Of a stretch of 64,000 nucleotides of DNA, positions 25,949-36,078 are shown in pieces. The number at the start of each line of letters is the position of its first letter. Within the stretch, counting starts at the first letter, position 1. Source of the DNA: Alphaproteobacteria bacterium Ga0077535 (GTDB lineage: Bacteria; Pseudomonadota; Alphaproteobacteria; Caulobacterales; Aquidulcibacteraceae); assembly GCA_001464425.1 (NCBI GenBank), contig LNEK01000040.1, positions 62,001 through 126,000 of the forward strand, given 5' to 3'. Both the position numbers and the translations under genes were made by a program. The notes beneath the pieces are model-generated. The model was not told the DNA's origin, searched no databases, and saw nothing but the letters and a program-made list of their open reading frames with translations.

Positions 25949-28900
25949 TCACTCCGCCGGCGTGTGAACGCCTTCGCTATCTTCACGCGCCTGCGGCTTT
26001 GGCAAGAAGCCCTGCACCCATCGCTCCAGTCGATCGATCAGCACGAACATCGCCGGGACGAACACCAGAGAGAGCAGAGTCGAGAGCATCAGCCCGCCGA
26101 TCACCGCTGCGCCCATGCCTTGGCGCAGCGTGCCGTCGACGCCCCAGCCTGCCGCCGCCGGGATCATGCCGCCTGACATCGCGAAGGTTGTCATAATGAT
26201 CGGGCGTGCGCGCTGCATGCCGGCTTCCATAAGTGCTGCATTGCGGCTCATGCCGGCGTGCATGCGCTCCACTGCGAAGTCGACCAGAAGGATCGAGTTC
26301 TTCGTCACCAGGCCCATCAGCATCAGCAAGCCAATAAATGCGAACAGCGATAGGGGCTGGTTGGCGACGATGAGGCCAAGGAAAGCACCGCCAAGCGAGA
26401 GCGGCAGCGCGGTCATGATCGTAATCGGCTGGAAGAAGTCTTTGAACAGCAGCACCAGCACGCAATAGATCAAGATCACGCCCCACAGCATGGCGGAGCC
26501 GAACGCAGCCATCATTTCGCCGAAGTCCTCGCTCTGTCCGCCTGCTACGAGGCGCACGCCTTCGCCGGGCTCCGTCGCTTCCGGCAATGAGAATACGGCC
26601 GCCTGTGCTTCGCTGAGCTCCGTGCCTGGCGTGACGTTGGCGCCGACAGTCACCGCACGCTCACGGTCGCGGCGTTCGATCGTGGCTTCGCCGAGCGAAA
26701 AGGTAACGTCCGCCACTGCATCGATGCGCACCGGCGCGCCGAGCGAAGATTGCACGGGCAGGGAGCGGATAGCGTCGAGATCGGTGCGGTTGTCCGGCCG
26801 AAGCGTCGTTCGGATCGGGATTTGCCGATCAGCCAGATTGAACTTTGGCAGGTTCTGTTCGGCGTCGCCGCTCGTGGCGATGCGCACCGCTGAAGCCAGC
26901 GAAGCCGATGTGACGCCGAGCCGCGCCATGTCTTCGGTGCGCGGGCGTACCTGAATTTCCGGTCGCCGCACGGCTGACGTGGAGCGCACGTCCGCCAAGA
27001 CTGGCAGATCGTTCATCGCCGCTGCGAGCCGATCTGCTGCCGCGTTCACCGCTTGCGGGTTCTGACCCACGAATTGCACCGTGATATCCGAGCCGGACGA
27101 GCCGCCCTGGTCCTGGACGAATGCCGCGCGATAGTCGGCGAAGTTCGAGAGCACCGGTCGTAGCGTTTGCTGGATCGCGTAGGCGCTGCGGTTCCGTTCA
27201 CCGCGATCCACGAGTTGAATGTAGATCGTGGCGTCGGGCGCAGAGCCGTCGGCGCCGTTCATCGACGTGAACACGCCTTCCACTTCCGGCGTTTCGCGGA
27301 TGCGCGCCGCCATCTGTTGGAGCACACGGTCCGCTTGGAACACTGGCGTGCCGGGCGGAATTTCCACGCGCGCCTGGATCATGCCGTTGTCGAAGCGCGG
27401 AATGACGACTGCCGGGATCGCGCCCATGAACAACAGCACCAGCGGCACTATGAAGACGGCTAAGCCGATGCCCATCGTTTTCCACGGGCTGCGGATGGCC
27501 CAGCTCAGAATGTCGCGATAGGCGAGGGTGAGCGTACCCGGCTTGGCTTCATGGTCGTGGCCTTTGTTGGAGAGGAAGAACGCCGCCATCATCGGCGTGA
27601 TCAAGCGCGCCACAACAAGGGAGAAGAACGCCGCCACCGCGACGGTCAGGCCGAACTCCCTGAAGAACACGCCCATGCCGCCGGACATGAAGCTGACGGG
27701 CACGAACACGGCGATGATCGAAAATGTAGTCGCCACGACCGCGAGGCCGATCTCATCGGCCGCCTCGAGCGAAGCCGGATAGGCGCCTTTGCCCATCCTC
27801 ATGTGCCTGACGATATTTTCGATCTCGACGATCGCATCGTCGACCAAAACCCCGGTCACCAGCGCCAGCGCGATGAGGGTCACCATGTTCAGGGTGAAGC
27901 CCAATATCTCGATCGCCGCGAATGTCGGCATGATCGAGAGCGGGATGGCGGCGGCGGCGATCAGCGTCGCGCGCCAATCGCGCAAGATCAGGAACACCAC
28001 CAAGCACGCGAGCAGGGCGCCCTCGATCAGCGCATGGATCGAGCTTTCGTGCATGCCGCGGATAAATTCCACCGTCGAGCCGATCTCGGTGACGGTGATT
28101 TCCGGATGCTGCGCTTCAATCTCGCGCAGGCGCTCGTCCATGCGGTCGAACACTTGCACTTCGGATGCGCCGCGCGTCCGCAGCACGAGGAAGCCGACGA
28201 CGGGCTGGCCATTGTAACGCGAGATCGATTGTTGATCGGCGGCGCTATCGGTCACCGTACCGATATCAGCCAGCCGCACTGTGCTGCCGGTCGATGTCGT
28301 GATGCGCAGGTCGGAGAGTTCCTGGACCGATTGCGCGCCGCCCAACGTACGGATCGATTGCGCTTGGCCGCTGATCTGGGCTTGGCCGCCTGGCAAGTCG
28401 ACGTTCATCGAACGAAGCTGCGCGTTGATCTGGTCGGCAGTTACGCCATACGCAAGCATCCTCGCCGGATCGAGTTCGACACGGACTTCGCGATCAACCC
28501 CGCCCATGCGTTGCACTTGGCTGACGCCCGGCACCGCCAACAATTCGCGCTGCAGATCGTTATCGATGAACCAGGAAATATCCTGGGGTGTCATGCCCTC
28601 GCCTTCGAGCGCGTAATAGCCGATCGGCTGGCTCGCGGCTTCCATGCGCGTGATGACCGGCTCGCTGATATCGGCGGGCAATTCAGAGCGGATGCGATTG
28701 ATCGCGTCCCGTGCGTCATCGACGGCGCGCGCGAGATCGGTTTCGCCTTCCATCTCGACCATGGTTGTCGAGACGCCCGGAGAGATCGTGGATTCGACGC
28801 GCTTGATGCCTTCGACCGCTGTCAGCGCGCTTTCAATGCGCTGCGTGATCTGCGTTTCCATTTCCACCGGCGCGGCGCCCGCTTGCGCGACAGTGATGGT

Positions 28901-29041
28901 GAAGCCGCCGAAGTCGACGTTCGGCAATTGGTTGACCGGCAAGCGCCCATACGCCTGCCAGCCCGCGAACAGCAGCGCCAGGATCAGAAGAATTGGCGGG
29001 ATCGGATTGCGGATCGCGCCTGCGGAAATATTCCAAGCCAT
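25949..29041 (-). CDS. RND multidrug efflux pump, inner-membrane permease (HAE1 type)
   Basis: 1030-aa proton-driven efflux permease with 12 TM segments and two large periplasmic loops. The TM4 proton-relay motif is GVLVDDAIVEIENI near residue 400. A second-half counterpart, GLVTKNSILLVDFAVERMH, is near 925. It is of the length and style of AcrB/MexF-type exporters for organic compounds rather than CzcA metal pumps. It is third in the order tetR-adaptor-pump on the minus strand, 82 bases after the adaptor gene. Confidence 0.93.
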   Translation of the reverse strand: MAWNISAGAIRNPIPPILLILALLFAGWQAYGRLPVNQLPNVDFGGFTITVAQAGAAPVEMETQITQRIESALTAVEGIKRVESTISPGVSTTMVEMEGETDLARAVDDARDAINRIRSELPADISEPVITRMEAASQPIGYYALEGEGMTPQDISWFIDNDLQRELLAVPGVSQVQRMGGVDREVRVELDPARMLAYGVTADQINAQLRSMNVDLPGGQAQISGQAQSIRTLGGAQSVQELSDLRITTSTGSTVRLADIGTVTDSAADQQSISRYNGQPVVGFLVLRTRGASEVQVFDRMDERLREIEAQHPEITVTEIGSTVEFIRGMHESSIHALIEGALLACLVVFLILRDWRATLIAAAAIPLSIMPTFAAIEILGFTLNMVTLIALALVTGVLVDDAIVEIENIVRHMRMGKGAYPASLEAADEIGLAVVATTFSIIAVFVPVSFMSGGMGVFFREFGLTVAVAAFFSLVVARLITPMMAAFFLSNKGHDHEAKPGTLTLAYRDILSWAIRSPWKTMGIGLAVFIVPLVLLFMGAIPAVVIPRFDNGMIQARVEIPPGTPVFQADRVLQQMAARIRETPEVEGVFTSMNGADGSAPDATIYIQLVDRGERNRSAYAIQQTLRPVLSNFADYRAAFVQDQGGSSGSDITVQFVGQNPQAVNAAADRLAAAMNDLPVLADVRSTSAVRRPEIQVRPRTEDMARLGVTSASLASAVRIATSGDAEQNLPKFNLADRQIPIRTTLRPDNRTDLDAIRSLPVQSSLGAPVRIDAVADVTFSLGEATIERRDRERAVTVGANVTPGTELSEAQAAVFSLPEATEPGEGVRLVAGGQSEDFGEMMAAFGSAMLWGVILIYCVLVLLFKDFFQPITIMTALPLSLGGAFLGLIVANQPLSLFAFIGLLMLMGLVTKNSILLVDFAVERMHAGMSRNAALMEAGMQRARPIIMTTFAMSGGMIPAAAGWGVDGTLRQGMGAAVIGGLMLSTLLSLVFVPAMFVLIDRLERWVQGFLPKPQAREDSEGVHTPAE

Positions 29042-29123
29042 GCTTCACGCCTCTGCCTGCCTGCCGAAAGTTGGTGCAGGGGTAGAAAACAGCGACGCGG
29101 AACTTATCCGCGCCGGTACATTA

Positions 29124-30404
29124 TCAGTCGCGTCCGCGGAGCGCCGTCGGTTCAGCCGTTTCCGGCGCCGCCGGCGCTTGCTCGATCAGACGCACTTCTT
29201 CGCCGTCCTGCAGGAACGCCGCGCCGGACCCGACAATGCGCTGACCCGTGGAGAGTCCACCCAGCACTTCAACTGAATCGCCAGCCCGCGCGCCGAGCGA
29301 GACGTTGGCCCGTTGGGCCGTCAGCACCGGTGCGTCCGCGCCCTCGCGCCGCGTTTCGGCGATCACCAGCACATAAGCCTGGCCACTTTCATACAGCACC
29401 GAGCTTTGCGGAATCGCGATCACTTCGCGGGCGGCCAGTTGCGCTTCGCCGCGCAGATACATGCCAGCGCGTACGCGCGTGTTCTGCGGCAAAGCAAACA
29501 AGGCCTCGCCGGTGCGTGTGCGGCTATCGATCGATGCCGGCGGACGGCGCAGCGTCGCTTGCACGGTCGAGCCATCGACAAGCGTAAACACCGCGCCTTG
29601 GCCTTGTTGAAGCGCCAGCGCATCGCCTTCAGCGACCCGCGCAGCGACCTCCAAGCGGTTGTCCGCCGCGATGCGGAACAGCACTTGTCCCTGCACGTCG
29701 CGGCCCACCTCGGCCGTGCGACCGATCACGAGCCCGCTCGCCGGCGCGCGCACGAAGCCGCCACCTAAGCGTGCATTGACTTCCTGTGCCTGCGCGCGCG
29801 CAGCAGCGAGGCGCGCGTCCGCTGCAATGGCTGCGGCGCGCCGCGCTTCGATCGCTTCGGTCGAGAGCGCGCCGGAGTCACGGATCGATTCGGCGCGCTC
29901 CCATTCTCCGCGTGCGCGCACTGACGCTGACTGCGCTTCGGCGACGCTGGCTTGCGCTGCGCGAATTTGAGCGTGCGCCAAGTTCGTGTCGAGCCGCGCC
30001 ATCGCTTGGCCGGCGCGCACAGTGTCACCCTCGTCGACGAGAATTTCGAGAATGCGCACGCCTGTCGCCGGCGCCGCGACTTGAATGTCGCGCACCGGGC
30101 GCGCTTCGCCGTTGAGGGAGATGACCGGGTTGAAGCTCTGCGTTTCGACCGTGATCGCGCTCACAGCTTGCGCGGAGGCGACTTCAGTGTGCACTGCGCC
30201 ATCGCCGCCCAAGCGGCTCATGACGAACAACACTGCGATAACCGCGAAAATGCCGGCGCCGAGCAACATCAGAACGCGGCGTCGGCGGCCTTCCTCGGTG
30301 GGCGCATTGGTCACGCGTTTCCACGCGTTTCCGCCGCCTTCGGCCGTGCGCTCGAAAAGACTTTTGGCTTCGTTGAATTTCTCGGGAGGGACGGGCTTAT
30401 TCAT
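29124..30404 (-). CDS. RND periplasmic adaptor subunit (HlyD/MFP family)
   Basis: 426-aa membrane fusion protein linking the pump to the outer-membrane channel. It has an N-terminal cytoplasmic tail, one TM anchor at about 45-65 (VLMLLGAGIFAVIAVLFV), a lipoyl half-motif VDEGDTVRAGQAMARLD near 120, an alpha-hairpin to about 205, and a second lipoyl half GFVRAPASGLVIGRTAEVG, followed by a beta-barrel. Its start overlaps the end of the tetR gene by 8 bases, so the repressor and pump are one transcript. Confidence 0.92.
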   Translation of the reverse strand: MNKPVPPEKFNEAKSLFERTAEGGGNAWKRVTNAPTEEGRRRRVLMLLGAGIFAVIAVLFVMSRLGGDGAVHTEVASAQAVSAITVETQSFNPVISLNGEARPVRDIQVAAPATGVRILEILVDEGDTVRAGQAMARLDTNLAHAQIRAAQASVAEAQSASVRARGEWERAESIRDSGALSTEAIEARRAAAIAADARLAAARAQAQEVNARLGGGFVRAPASGLVIGRTAEVGRDVQGQVLFRIAADNRLEVAARVAEGDALALQQGQGAVFTLVDGSTVQATLRRPPASIDSRTRTGEALFALPQNTRVRAGMYLRGEAQLAAREVIAIPQSSVLYESGQAYVLVIAETRREGADAPVLTAQRANVSLGARAGDSVEVLGGLSTGQRIVGSGAAFLQDGEEVRLIEQAPAAPETAEPTALRGRD

Positions 30405-31011
30405 GACGGGCGCTCGGGGAGGGGCTCAAATAGCGTTCAGCGAACGCACGGAATTGGGCGACAGCTGCATCGGGGTCAGTGTCGCGAAGGAAGGCGCGTC
30501 GAAGACCTATGCCTTCGATGCCTGCAAACAAGGTGTTGGCGGCCACTTCGGGGTCCAACGTGACGTCGATTTCACGTCGCGCCTGCGCCGCTTTAATCGC
30601 CTTCACAAACAACGCGACACTGCGTGCGTCCGTTTTGCGTAACGGAGTCGCCACAGCATCGTCCCGAATGGCCTCGGCAAAGATGTCGGCGATTAGTGCG
30701 CCATCGCCGTCAGCAAACTTCTGAAAGAACTCGCGGCCGGAGAGGCAAAGCGCTTCAAGCAAGCCCTGCTGCTCAGCGGCGCGCAAGAACGCAACGTCGC
30801 TGTCGCCACGCTTGTCCTCGGCAATGGCGCCGATGATCTCAGCTTTTGATCCGAAATAGCGATAGAGCGCCCCGGCGCTGATTGCGGCCTCGGCGCAGAT
30901 CTCCTGCATCGTCGCTTGATGAAAGCCGCGGCGGCGAAAGCACTCGATCGCGGCGTCCATGATTTGACGCCTGCGCCGTTCGGCCAGTTCGGGATCCGCT
31001 AATCGCGCCAC
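30397..31011 (-). CDS. TetR-family repressor of the adjacent efflux system
   Basis: 204-aa regulator. The HTH at residues 15-60 contains IMDAAIECFRRRGFHQATM and ISAGALYRYFGSKAEII; the C-terminal ligand domain resembles TetR_C groups that control RND pumps. It is first gene of the adaptor-pump operon and divergent from the outer-membrane channel gene. A palindromic operator candidate lies in the shared upstream region, so it likely represses both directions until an efflux substrate binds. Confidence 0.9.
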   Translation of the reverse strand: MARLADPELAERRRRQIMDAAIECFRRRGFHQATMQEICAEAAISAGALYRYFGSKAEIIGAIAEDKRGDSDVAFLRAAEQQGLLEALCLSGREFFQKFADGDGALIADIFAEAIRDDAVATPLRKTDARSVALFVKAIKAAQARREIDVTLDPEVAANTLFAGIEGIGLRRAFLRDTDPDAAVAQFRAFAERYLSPSPSARHE

Positions 31012-31064
31012 TTTATCCTCTACGCACGAGACCCGCTTGCCGGATCGCGCTGCAACGCATATAA

Positions 31065-31078
31065 AACGAATGTTCGTT
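31065..31078. promoter_or_regulatory. Candidate TetR operator
   Basis: AACGAA-TG-TTCGTT: perfect 6-base arms separated by two bases, between the divergent tetR and outer-membrane channel genes, 54 bases before the tetR start. Length is in the range of TetR half-site cores. Confidence 0.6.
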
Positions 31079-31189
31079 CTTTAAATGTTAAGGTTGGACG
31101 TCGTCAAGCTGCGATCCCAAATCCAACCCCGGAAAAGCTGACATTGAGTCTGCCTTCCCGGTCGTTAAGTGTCTGTGGAGCAACGGAAT

Positions 31190-32612
31190 ATGATGCCAAC
31201 TCGGTCCACGGGCCTCGCCGCGATCTTGGCTGCGGCGGCTTTGGCGGCCTGCTCCACCATGCCCGCAATGGACCGACGCACCGGCCGGCGCAGAGCTGCC
31301 GGTCAGCGATTGGTGGGCCAATTTCGATGACCCGGCGCTGACTGCCTTGGTGAATGAAGCCTTGCTCAATGGCCCCAGCGTCCAGCAAGCGCTGCTGCGC
31401 GTCCGCGAATCGCGGGCGCTCTCTCACTCAACGGTCGCGCAATATCTCCCGGAGCTTAGCGCGACGGGGCAGGGCCAATACTCGCGCGCCGTCGAAAACG
31501 GGTCGCTGCCCACCGCCGGCGGCGGCACGGAGCGCGAGCAAATGACCGGCTCTTATGGCGGCTCGGTCTCGTGGGAGATCCCGCTCTTCTCGCGCATCGA
31601 AGCGGCCTTCATCGGCTCACGCGCCAACACCCGCGGCGCTGTCGCGGACGTGCGCGCCGCCCAAGTGACGCTGGCCGCCGATGTCGCGCAAGCTTATGTC
31701 GATCTCCGCGCCGCGCAGGCGAGCCGCGCTGCTCTCGAACGCAGCGTTGAAACCGCCGACGAACTCTCGCGCATTCTCGATATTAGCTTCAATGCCGGCA
31801 TCACTTCAGAAGCTGACGCTGCCGATGCGCGCCGTCTCGCCGAAGCGACGCGCGCGCGTTTGCCCGGCTTGGTGATTGAAGAGCGCCGCGCCGAAAACGT
31901 ACTCGCCGTGTTGCGCGGCCTCGCACCCGGTACGGAAACGCCGGAAACACGCGCTGTTCTTGACGCCGAAGGCCGACCCGTCCCATTTATGCAACTCACG
32001 CAAGCGCCAGCAGCACCGGCCGATCTCATTCGTCTCCGCCCCGACGTCGCCCGCGCGGAAGCGCAAGCCATCGTCGCCGCCGCCGGTGTTTCGAATGCGC
32101 GCACTGATCTCTTGCCGCGCCTCAATCTCACTGGCTCGATTCTCACCACCGATGCGCTGATCGGTGATCCGCTCAATGTTGGCGGCACGTTCGCCAGCGG
32201 CACGCCGCTGATCTCGATCCCGCTGTTCGATTGGGGTGCGCGCTTGGCGCGGGTCCGCGAGCGCGATGCGCAATTCGATCAGGCTTTAGTGCAATATCGC
32301 CAAGTGGTGACGCAAGCCGTCGCCGAAGCGTCGAACGCGCTTGTCGCGCTCGATCAAGGGCGCCTGCGTCTCGAGTCCGCCCGCCGCGCCGAAACCGCGG
32401 CGGAAACCACCGCCCGCGGTTCGCGCGCCGCGTACGGCGCCGGCATCCAAAGCCTCACCGATCGTCTGCGTTCGGAGCAGCAACTCATTGATGCGAACCT
32501 CACGCGGATCGATGCTGAAGCCCAGTCCGCCCGCGCTGCAATCGCGACCTATCGCGCCTTCGGCGGCGGCCCGTCGTTTGAAACGCCTTTGCGTGAGGTG
32601 CCGTCGCAATAA
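31190..32612 (+). pseudogene. NodT-type outer-membrane efflux lipoprotein with frameshift after the lipobox
   Basis: TolC-like channel of the NodT lipoprotein family and partner of the RND system encoded divergently. The ATG at 31190 opens a signal peptide (LAAILAAAALAACS, lipidation Cys at residue 21), but that frame stops near 31330. The channel body is in another frame, where an upstream stretch reads ELPVSDWWANFDDPALTALV, the usual N-terminus of the mature protein. The shift falls between about 31253 and 31290. The body (to 32612) is otherwise intact with the two OEP repeats. Either a one-base indel inactivates the gene or the sequence carries an error. Confidence 0.75.
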
Positions 32613-32633
32613 AACGATGCTAGAGCGGCGGCG

Positions 32634-34898
32634 ATGACTGATAAGCCGCCGCCTCGTTTCGCTTTCCCGCTTGGGCTCCTCGTCCTCGCCGTGCTGTTTC
32701 TAAGCTTCATGTTCGCCGGCGCGTTGCTGCAGCCGCCGCCAGTGCGAACCGCCCACGCCGCAGACCAGTTCGATGCAACCGCCGCCCGCGAGCGCCTCGC
32801 GCGCGTGCTCGGCGATGAGACCCCGCATCCGGTCGATAGCGCCGCGCAAGATATCGTCCGCGAACGACTGCTCACCGAAATCCGCGCCATCGGCTACGAA
32901 CCGGAAGTCCGCGAGCGCTTCACTTGCCGAGCCAATCCGAGAAGCCCCACGATCGAGTGCGGCCTAGTGCGCAACATCATCTTCAGCGCCGGACCGGAAG
33001 AGGGCCCCGCAATCCTCGCTGCCACGCACTATGACAGCGTGCCGGCAGCGCCCGGCGCCAGCGACGCCGGTATCGGCATCGCCACCTGGCTCGAAATCGC
33101 GCGCATCCTCCGCAGCGAAGAGATGCGGCGCCGTGTCATCTTCCTGATCAGCGACGGGGAAGAGCAAGCTCTCCTCGGCGCAGTGGCCTTTGCCCAAGAC
33201 ACGGAGATGGCAGACGTCGAAGCGCTCTTGAACGCTGAAGCGCGCGGCACACGCGGGCCCGCCATCTTCTTTGAGAGCAATCAGCCGAACGCCGACGCAG
33301 TGGCCGCCTTCACGCACGCGCCGCGCGGCATCGCCAATTCGGTGATGGCCGATATATACGCACTGCTGCCCAACTCTACCGACGTCACCGCACTCACGCG
33401 CGAAAACCTCGACATCGTGAACCTCGCGCTGCTCGATGGCCTCGCCAATTATCACACACCACAAGATTCACTCGCGTCGTTCGATACGCGCAGCCTTCAA
33501 CACATGGGCGACATCGCGCTCGCCACGACGCGCAGTTTCGCAGCCGGCCCCGATCGCGGTGATGCGTCGGCTTACGTCTACACCGACATTGCATCATACG
33601 CGTTCATCAGCGCGCCCAGTCTCGCCGCGCAAATCGCTCTCGGCGTCAGCCTGCTTATCGCTTTTGTCGCCTTCTGGCGCGTGGGAAAACCTGGCCGCTG
33701 GCGCACGCTCGCCGCGCCGCTGCTCGCCCTCGTCGTCGCCGGTTTGCTCGCCACGGCGTTTGGCTTTGCGCTCGGCACAATGCGCGCAGGCGAGACCTAC
33801 TGGTTCGCGCACCCGGAGGCCACGCGCGTCTGGTGCGTCCTCCTTGCGTTGGTCTCGATCATCGCGACTTTGATGATCCTTCGCGTCCCGCGAAATGCCG
33901 CGCTGGTCGGCGCTGCTGGCATGCTTTGGTTTGCGCTGCTTGGCTTCGCTGGATCGTTCTTCTTGCCCGGCGTTTCCATACTCTATGCGGCGCCCGCATC
34001 GCTCTTCGCGCTCGGCGCGCTGATCGCGCTCGTTTGGAAGCCAGCGCAACAGATCGGCGCCACGCTCGCCGCATTCCTCGCGATTCTGATCTGGGCGCCG
34101 TCGCTTTATCTCATCGAACTCGGGCTCGGTTTTGAATACCCCTTCGCGACCGCTCTCCTCGTCGCCATAGCGTCGCTGCCAGCACTCGGCGCGCTTGCGC
34201 AAGCGCAAGTCGAAACACGCTGGCGCGGCAGCGCGTTCGTCCTTGGCGCCGGCGCAGTCGCCGCGGCGGCCACAGCATTCCTGCTGCCGGCCGCCACTTC
34301 GCAAACGCCGGCTGCGCTCAACCTCAATTACTTCGTCAACACCGAGACTAACGAAGCGCGCATCCTCGCCGGCGTCGCCGCGCGCCCATTGCCGCCCGAA
34401 CTTGCGTCCGTCGCCGACTTCGCGCCGGTTATGCTGCTCCCGGGAGATCGCGTCGAAACCTGGGCCGCGCCTGCCGCGCTCGCGACCGCGCCGGCGCCCA
34501 CACTCACCGATGTCACGGTCACCATCGAAGGCGAGCTTCGCACCATCACTGCCCGCCTCGTCATGAACGGCGCCTACCGCGCAACACTCCGCATTCCGCG
34601 CACCGCCCAGCCGCTCACCGTCACCTTAAACGGCGTCCAAACCCGTTTCGCCGAGACCGGTGGAGAGGGTGATTTTCAGAACCTCGCCTGCCAAGGCCGC
34701 GCCTGTGACGGCGCCGTTCTCGAACTCGTTGTGCCAGCGGACGAGGAGGGTGCGACCGAGTGGTTCATTATTGGCCAAACCCCGGGCGCACCCGCGCCGC
34801 CGGCCGCGCCACTCCGGGCCGCCCGCCCAACCACAACCACCCCGATTCAGTTCGGCAACGCCACCGTGACGCTCACCCCACTGCAGCCGCCGCGCTGA
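32634..34898 (+). CDS. Membrane-bound M28-family zinc metallopeptidase
   Basis: 754-aa protein with an N-terminal TM anchor, a periplasmic M28 aminopeptidase-like domain (about 45-310), then seven or eight TM helices (about 330-560) and a C-terminal beta-rich domain. Zinc ligands and base are visible: H in ATHYDS, D in ASDAGIG, EE in SDGEEQALLG, E in NAEARG and H in YHTPQD. The layout resembles ER-metallopeptidase-1/Fxna-like proteins. Substrate is unknown. It follows the efflux channel gene by 21 bases but is not an expected part of that system. Confidence 0.85.
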   Translation: MTDKPPPRFAFPLGLLVLAVLFLSFMFAGALLQPPPVRTAHAADQFDATAARERLARVLGDETPHPVDSAAQDIVRERLLTEIRAIGYEPEVRERFTCRANPRSPTIECGLVRNIIFSAGPEEGPAILAATHYDSVPAAPGASDAGIGIATWLEIARILRSEEMRRRVIFLISDGEEQALLGAVAFAQDTEMADVEALLNAEARGTRGPAIFFESNQPNADAVAAFTHAPRGIANSVMADIYALLPNSTDVTALTRENLDIVNLALLDGLANYHTPQDSLASFDTRSLQHMGDIALATTRSFAAGPDRGDASAYVYTDIASYAFISAPSLAAQIALGVSLLIAFVAFWRVGKPGRWRTLAAPLLALVVAGLLATAFGFALGTMRAGETYWFAHPEATRVWCVLLALVSIIATLMILRVPRNAALVGAAGMLWFALLGFAGSFFLPGVSILYAAPASLFALGALIALVWKPAQQIGATLAAFLAILIWAPSLYLIELGLGFEYPFATALLVAIASLPALGALAQAQVETRWRGSAFVLGAGAVAAAATAFLLPAATSQTPAALNLNYFVNTETNEARILAGVAARPLPPELASVADFAPVMLLPGDRVETWAAPAALATAPAPTLTDVTVTIEGELRTITARLVMNGAYRATLRIPRTAQPLTVTLNGVQTRFAETGGEGDFQNLACQGRACDGAVLELVVPADEEGATEWFIIGQTPGAPAPPAAPLRAARPTTTTPIQFGNATVTLTPLQPPR

Positions 34899-34953
34899 AT
34901 CTTGGGCGCCGGACTTGCAAGCTGGCGCGGGCGCCGCCAAAAAGCGGCCGTGC

Positions 34954-35043
34954 GGAGAGGTGGCCGAGTGGCTGAAGGCGTCAGTCTCGAAAACTGGAGT
35001 ACTCGCAAGGGTATCGAGGGTTCGAATCCCTCCCTCTCCGCCA
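34954..35043 (+). tRNA. tRNA-Ser (anticodon CGA)
   Basis: Class II tRNA of 90 bases: acceptor GGAGAGG/CCTCTCC, anticodon loop CTCGAAA (CGA), a long variable arm (about TACTCGCAAGGGTA), T-loop TTCGAAT, discriminator G and encoded CCA. Confidence 0.97.
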
Positions 35044-35111
35044 GTTCCCCTACATTGTGACATCCCAATCGCCGCGCGACGGGCGGTGTCCACATGCGCT
35101 AGTTTGCTGGC

Positions 35112-35891
35112 GTGAGTACGCACACTTTTAACCGCGCCATCGTCCGCACACCGTCCCGCTCCGTCGTGCACGGCTTGCGCGCGGTGGATACGGGCTCGCC
35201 CCAATATGAGGCGGTGTTGCGTGAGCACGCGGCTTATGTCGCGTTCCTGCAGTCCGAGGGCGTCAGCGTTGAAACGTTGCCTTTGCTTGAGGATTTTCCG
35301 GATTCAGTCTTCGTCGAAGACGTCGCGCTCGTATTCACGGGCGCCGCGATTGCGCTGCGTCCCGGGGCGCCGACGCGGCGTGGCGAAACCAGTGAAATTG
35401 TGCCAACGCTCGAGCGCCATTTCGAACGCGTGTTGCACCTCACAAAAGGCAGCGCCGAAGGCGGCGATGTGCTGACGACCGCAAACGCGGTGTTCATCGG
35501 CCTCTCCGCCCGCACTAGCGCCAAAGGCGCGCAAAGTTTGCTCCAGCTCCTTGGCGAGATCGGCCATCGCGGCGTGGTGGTGCAAACCCCGCCCAGCGTG
35601 CTGCACCTCAAATCCGATTGCGCGCTGTTGGACGAGGAGACCATCCTCTGTACGCCCAGACTGGCAGCCTCCGAGCCGTTTCCGGGGTTCCGGCTATTGC
35701 TCACCTCGGCCGGCGAGGAGGGCGCCGCCAATGCGCTAGCGGTTGGCGACCAGATTTTGCTCAGCCAGGGTTATCCCCGTACAGCCGAGGCGCTCGCCAA
35801 GGCTGGCTATGAGGTCAAAACACTGGCGACCGCCGAGATCGCCAAGATCGACGCGGGTCTCTCTTGTATGTCACTGCGCTGGCGGTCTTGA
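35112..35891 (+). CDS. Dimethylarginine dimethylaminohydrolase-like amidinotransferase-fold enzyme
   Basis: 259-aa pentein-fold hydrolase. PDSVFVEDVALVF near residue 65 gives the acidic substrate-binding pair, the catalytic His is in VLHLKSDC near 160, and the nucleophile is C252 in GLSCMSLR. Family members hydrolyse methylated arginines to citrulline and an alkylamine, or arginine itself. GTG at 35112 is the start. With aguA this makes two guanidino-hydrolysing pentein enzymes in the window, though 31 kb apart. Confidence 0.87.
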   Translation: MSTHTFNRAIVRTPSRSVVHGLRAVDTGSPQYEAVLREHAAYVAFLQSEGVSVETLPLLEDFPDSVFVEDVALVFTGAAIALRPGAPTRRGETSEIVPTLERHFERVLHLTKGSAEGGDVLTTANAVFIGLSARTSAKGAQSLLQLLGEIGHRGVVVQTPPSVLHLKSDCALLDEETILCTPRLAASEPFPGFRLLLTSAGEEGAANALAVGDQILLSQGYPRTAEALAKAGYEVKTLATAEIAKIDAGLSCMSLRWRS

Positions 35892-35989
35892 GCTAACAGA
35901 CAGAAAAATTTAGGGAAAATGGCGCCCGTGCCGATGCACTGTCAGCGCCGACACGCGTGAAAATAGCGGGAAAATGTCCCGCTTCCGCA

Positions 35990-36053
35990 TTGACGCTGTG
36001 GCGGGCTTTCATTTATATCGCCGCTCCCCGCCCGGGCGAGCTTCGTTCGGGCG
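35990..36053 (+). promoter_or_regulatory. Promoter and leader hairpin of rplU-rpmA
   Basis: TTGACG at 35990-35995 and TATATC at 36014-36019, spaced 18 bases (17 if TTATAT is read as -10), give a clear sigma-70 type promoter with a start near 36026. The first transcribed bases can form a hairpin CGCCCG/CGGGCG (36029-36053), possibly a leader control element. Confidence 0.65.
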
Positions 36054-36078
36054 CGCATAAGTTTTGGAAGACAGTTCG

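Noticed and set aside
27551-29587. 678-aa plus-strand frame opposite the RND pump
   Set aside because: The composition (His, Arg, Asp-rich) is that of an antisense shadow; the pump on the other strand has all its motifs.
3381-35891. A single arginine/agmatine catabolic island linking aguAB and the DDAH-like gene
   Set aside because: The genes are 31 kb apart with unrelated operons between them; shared fold only.
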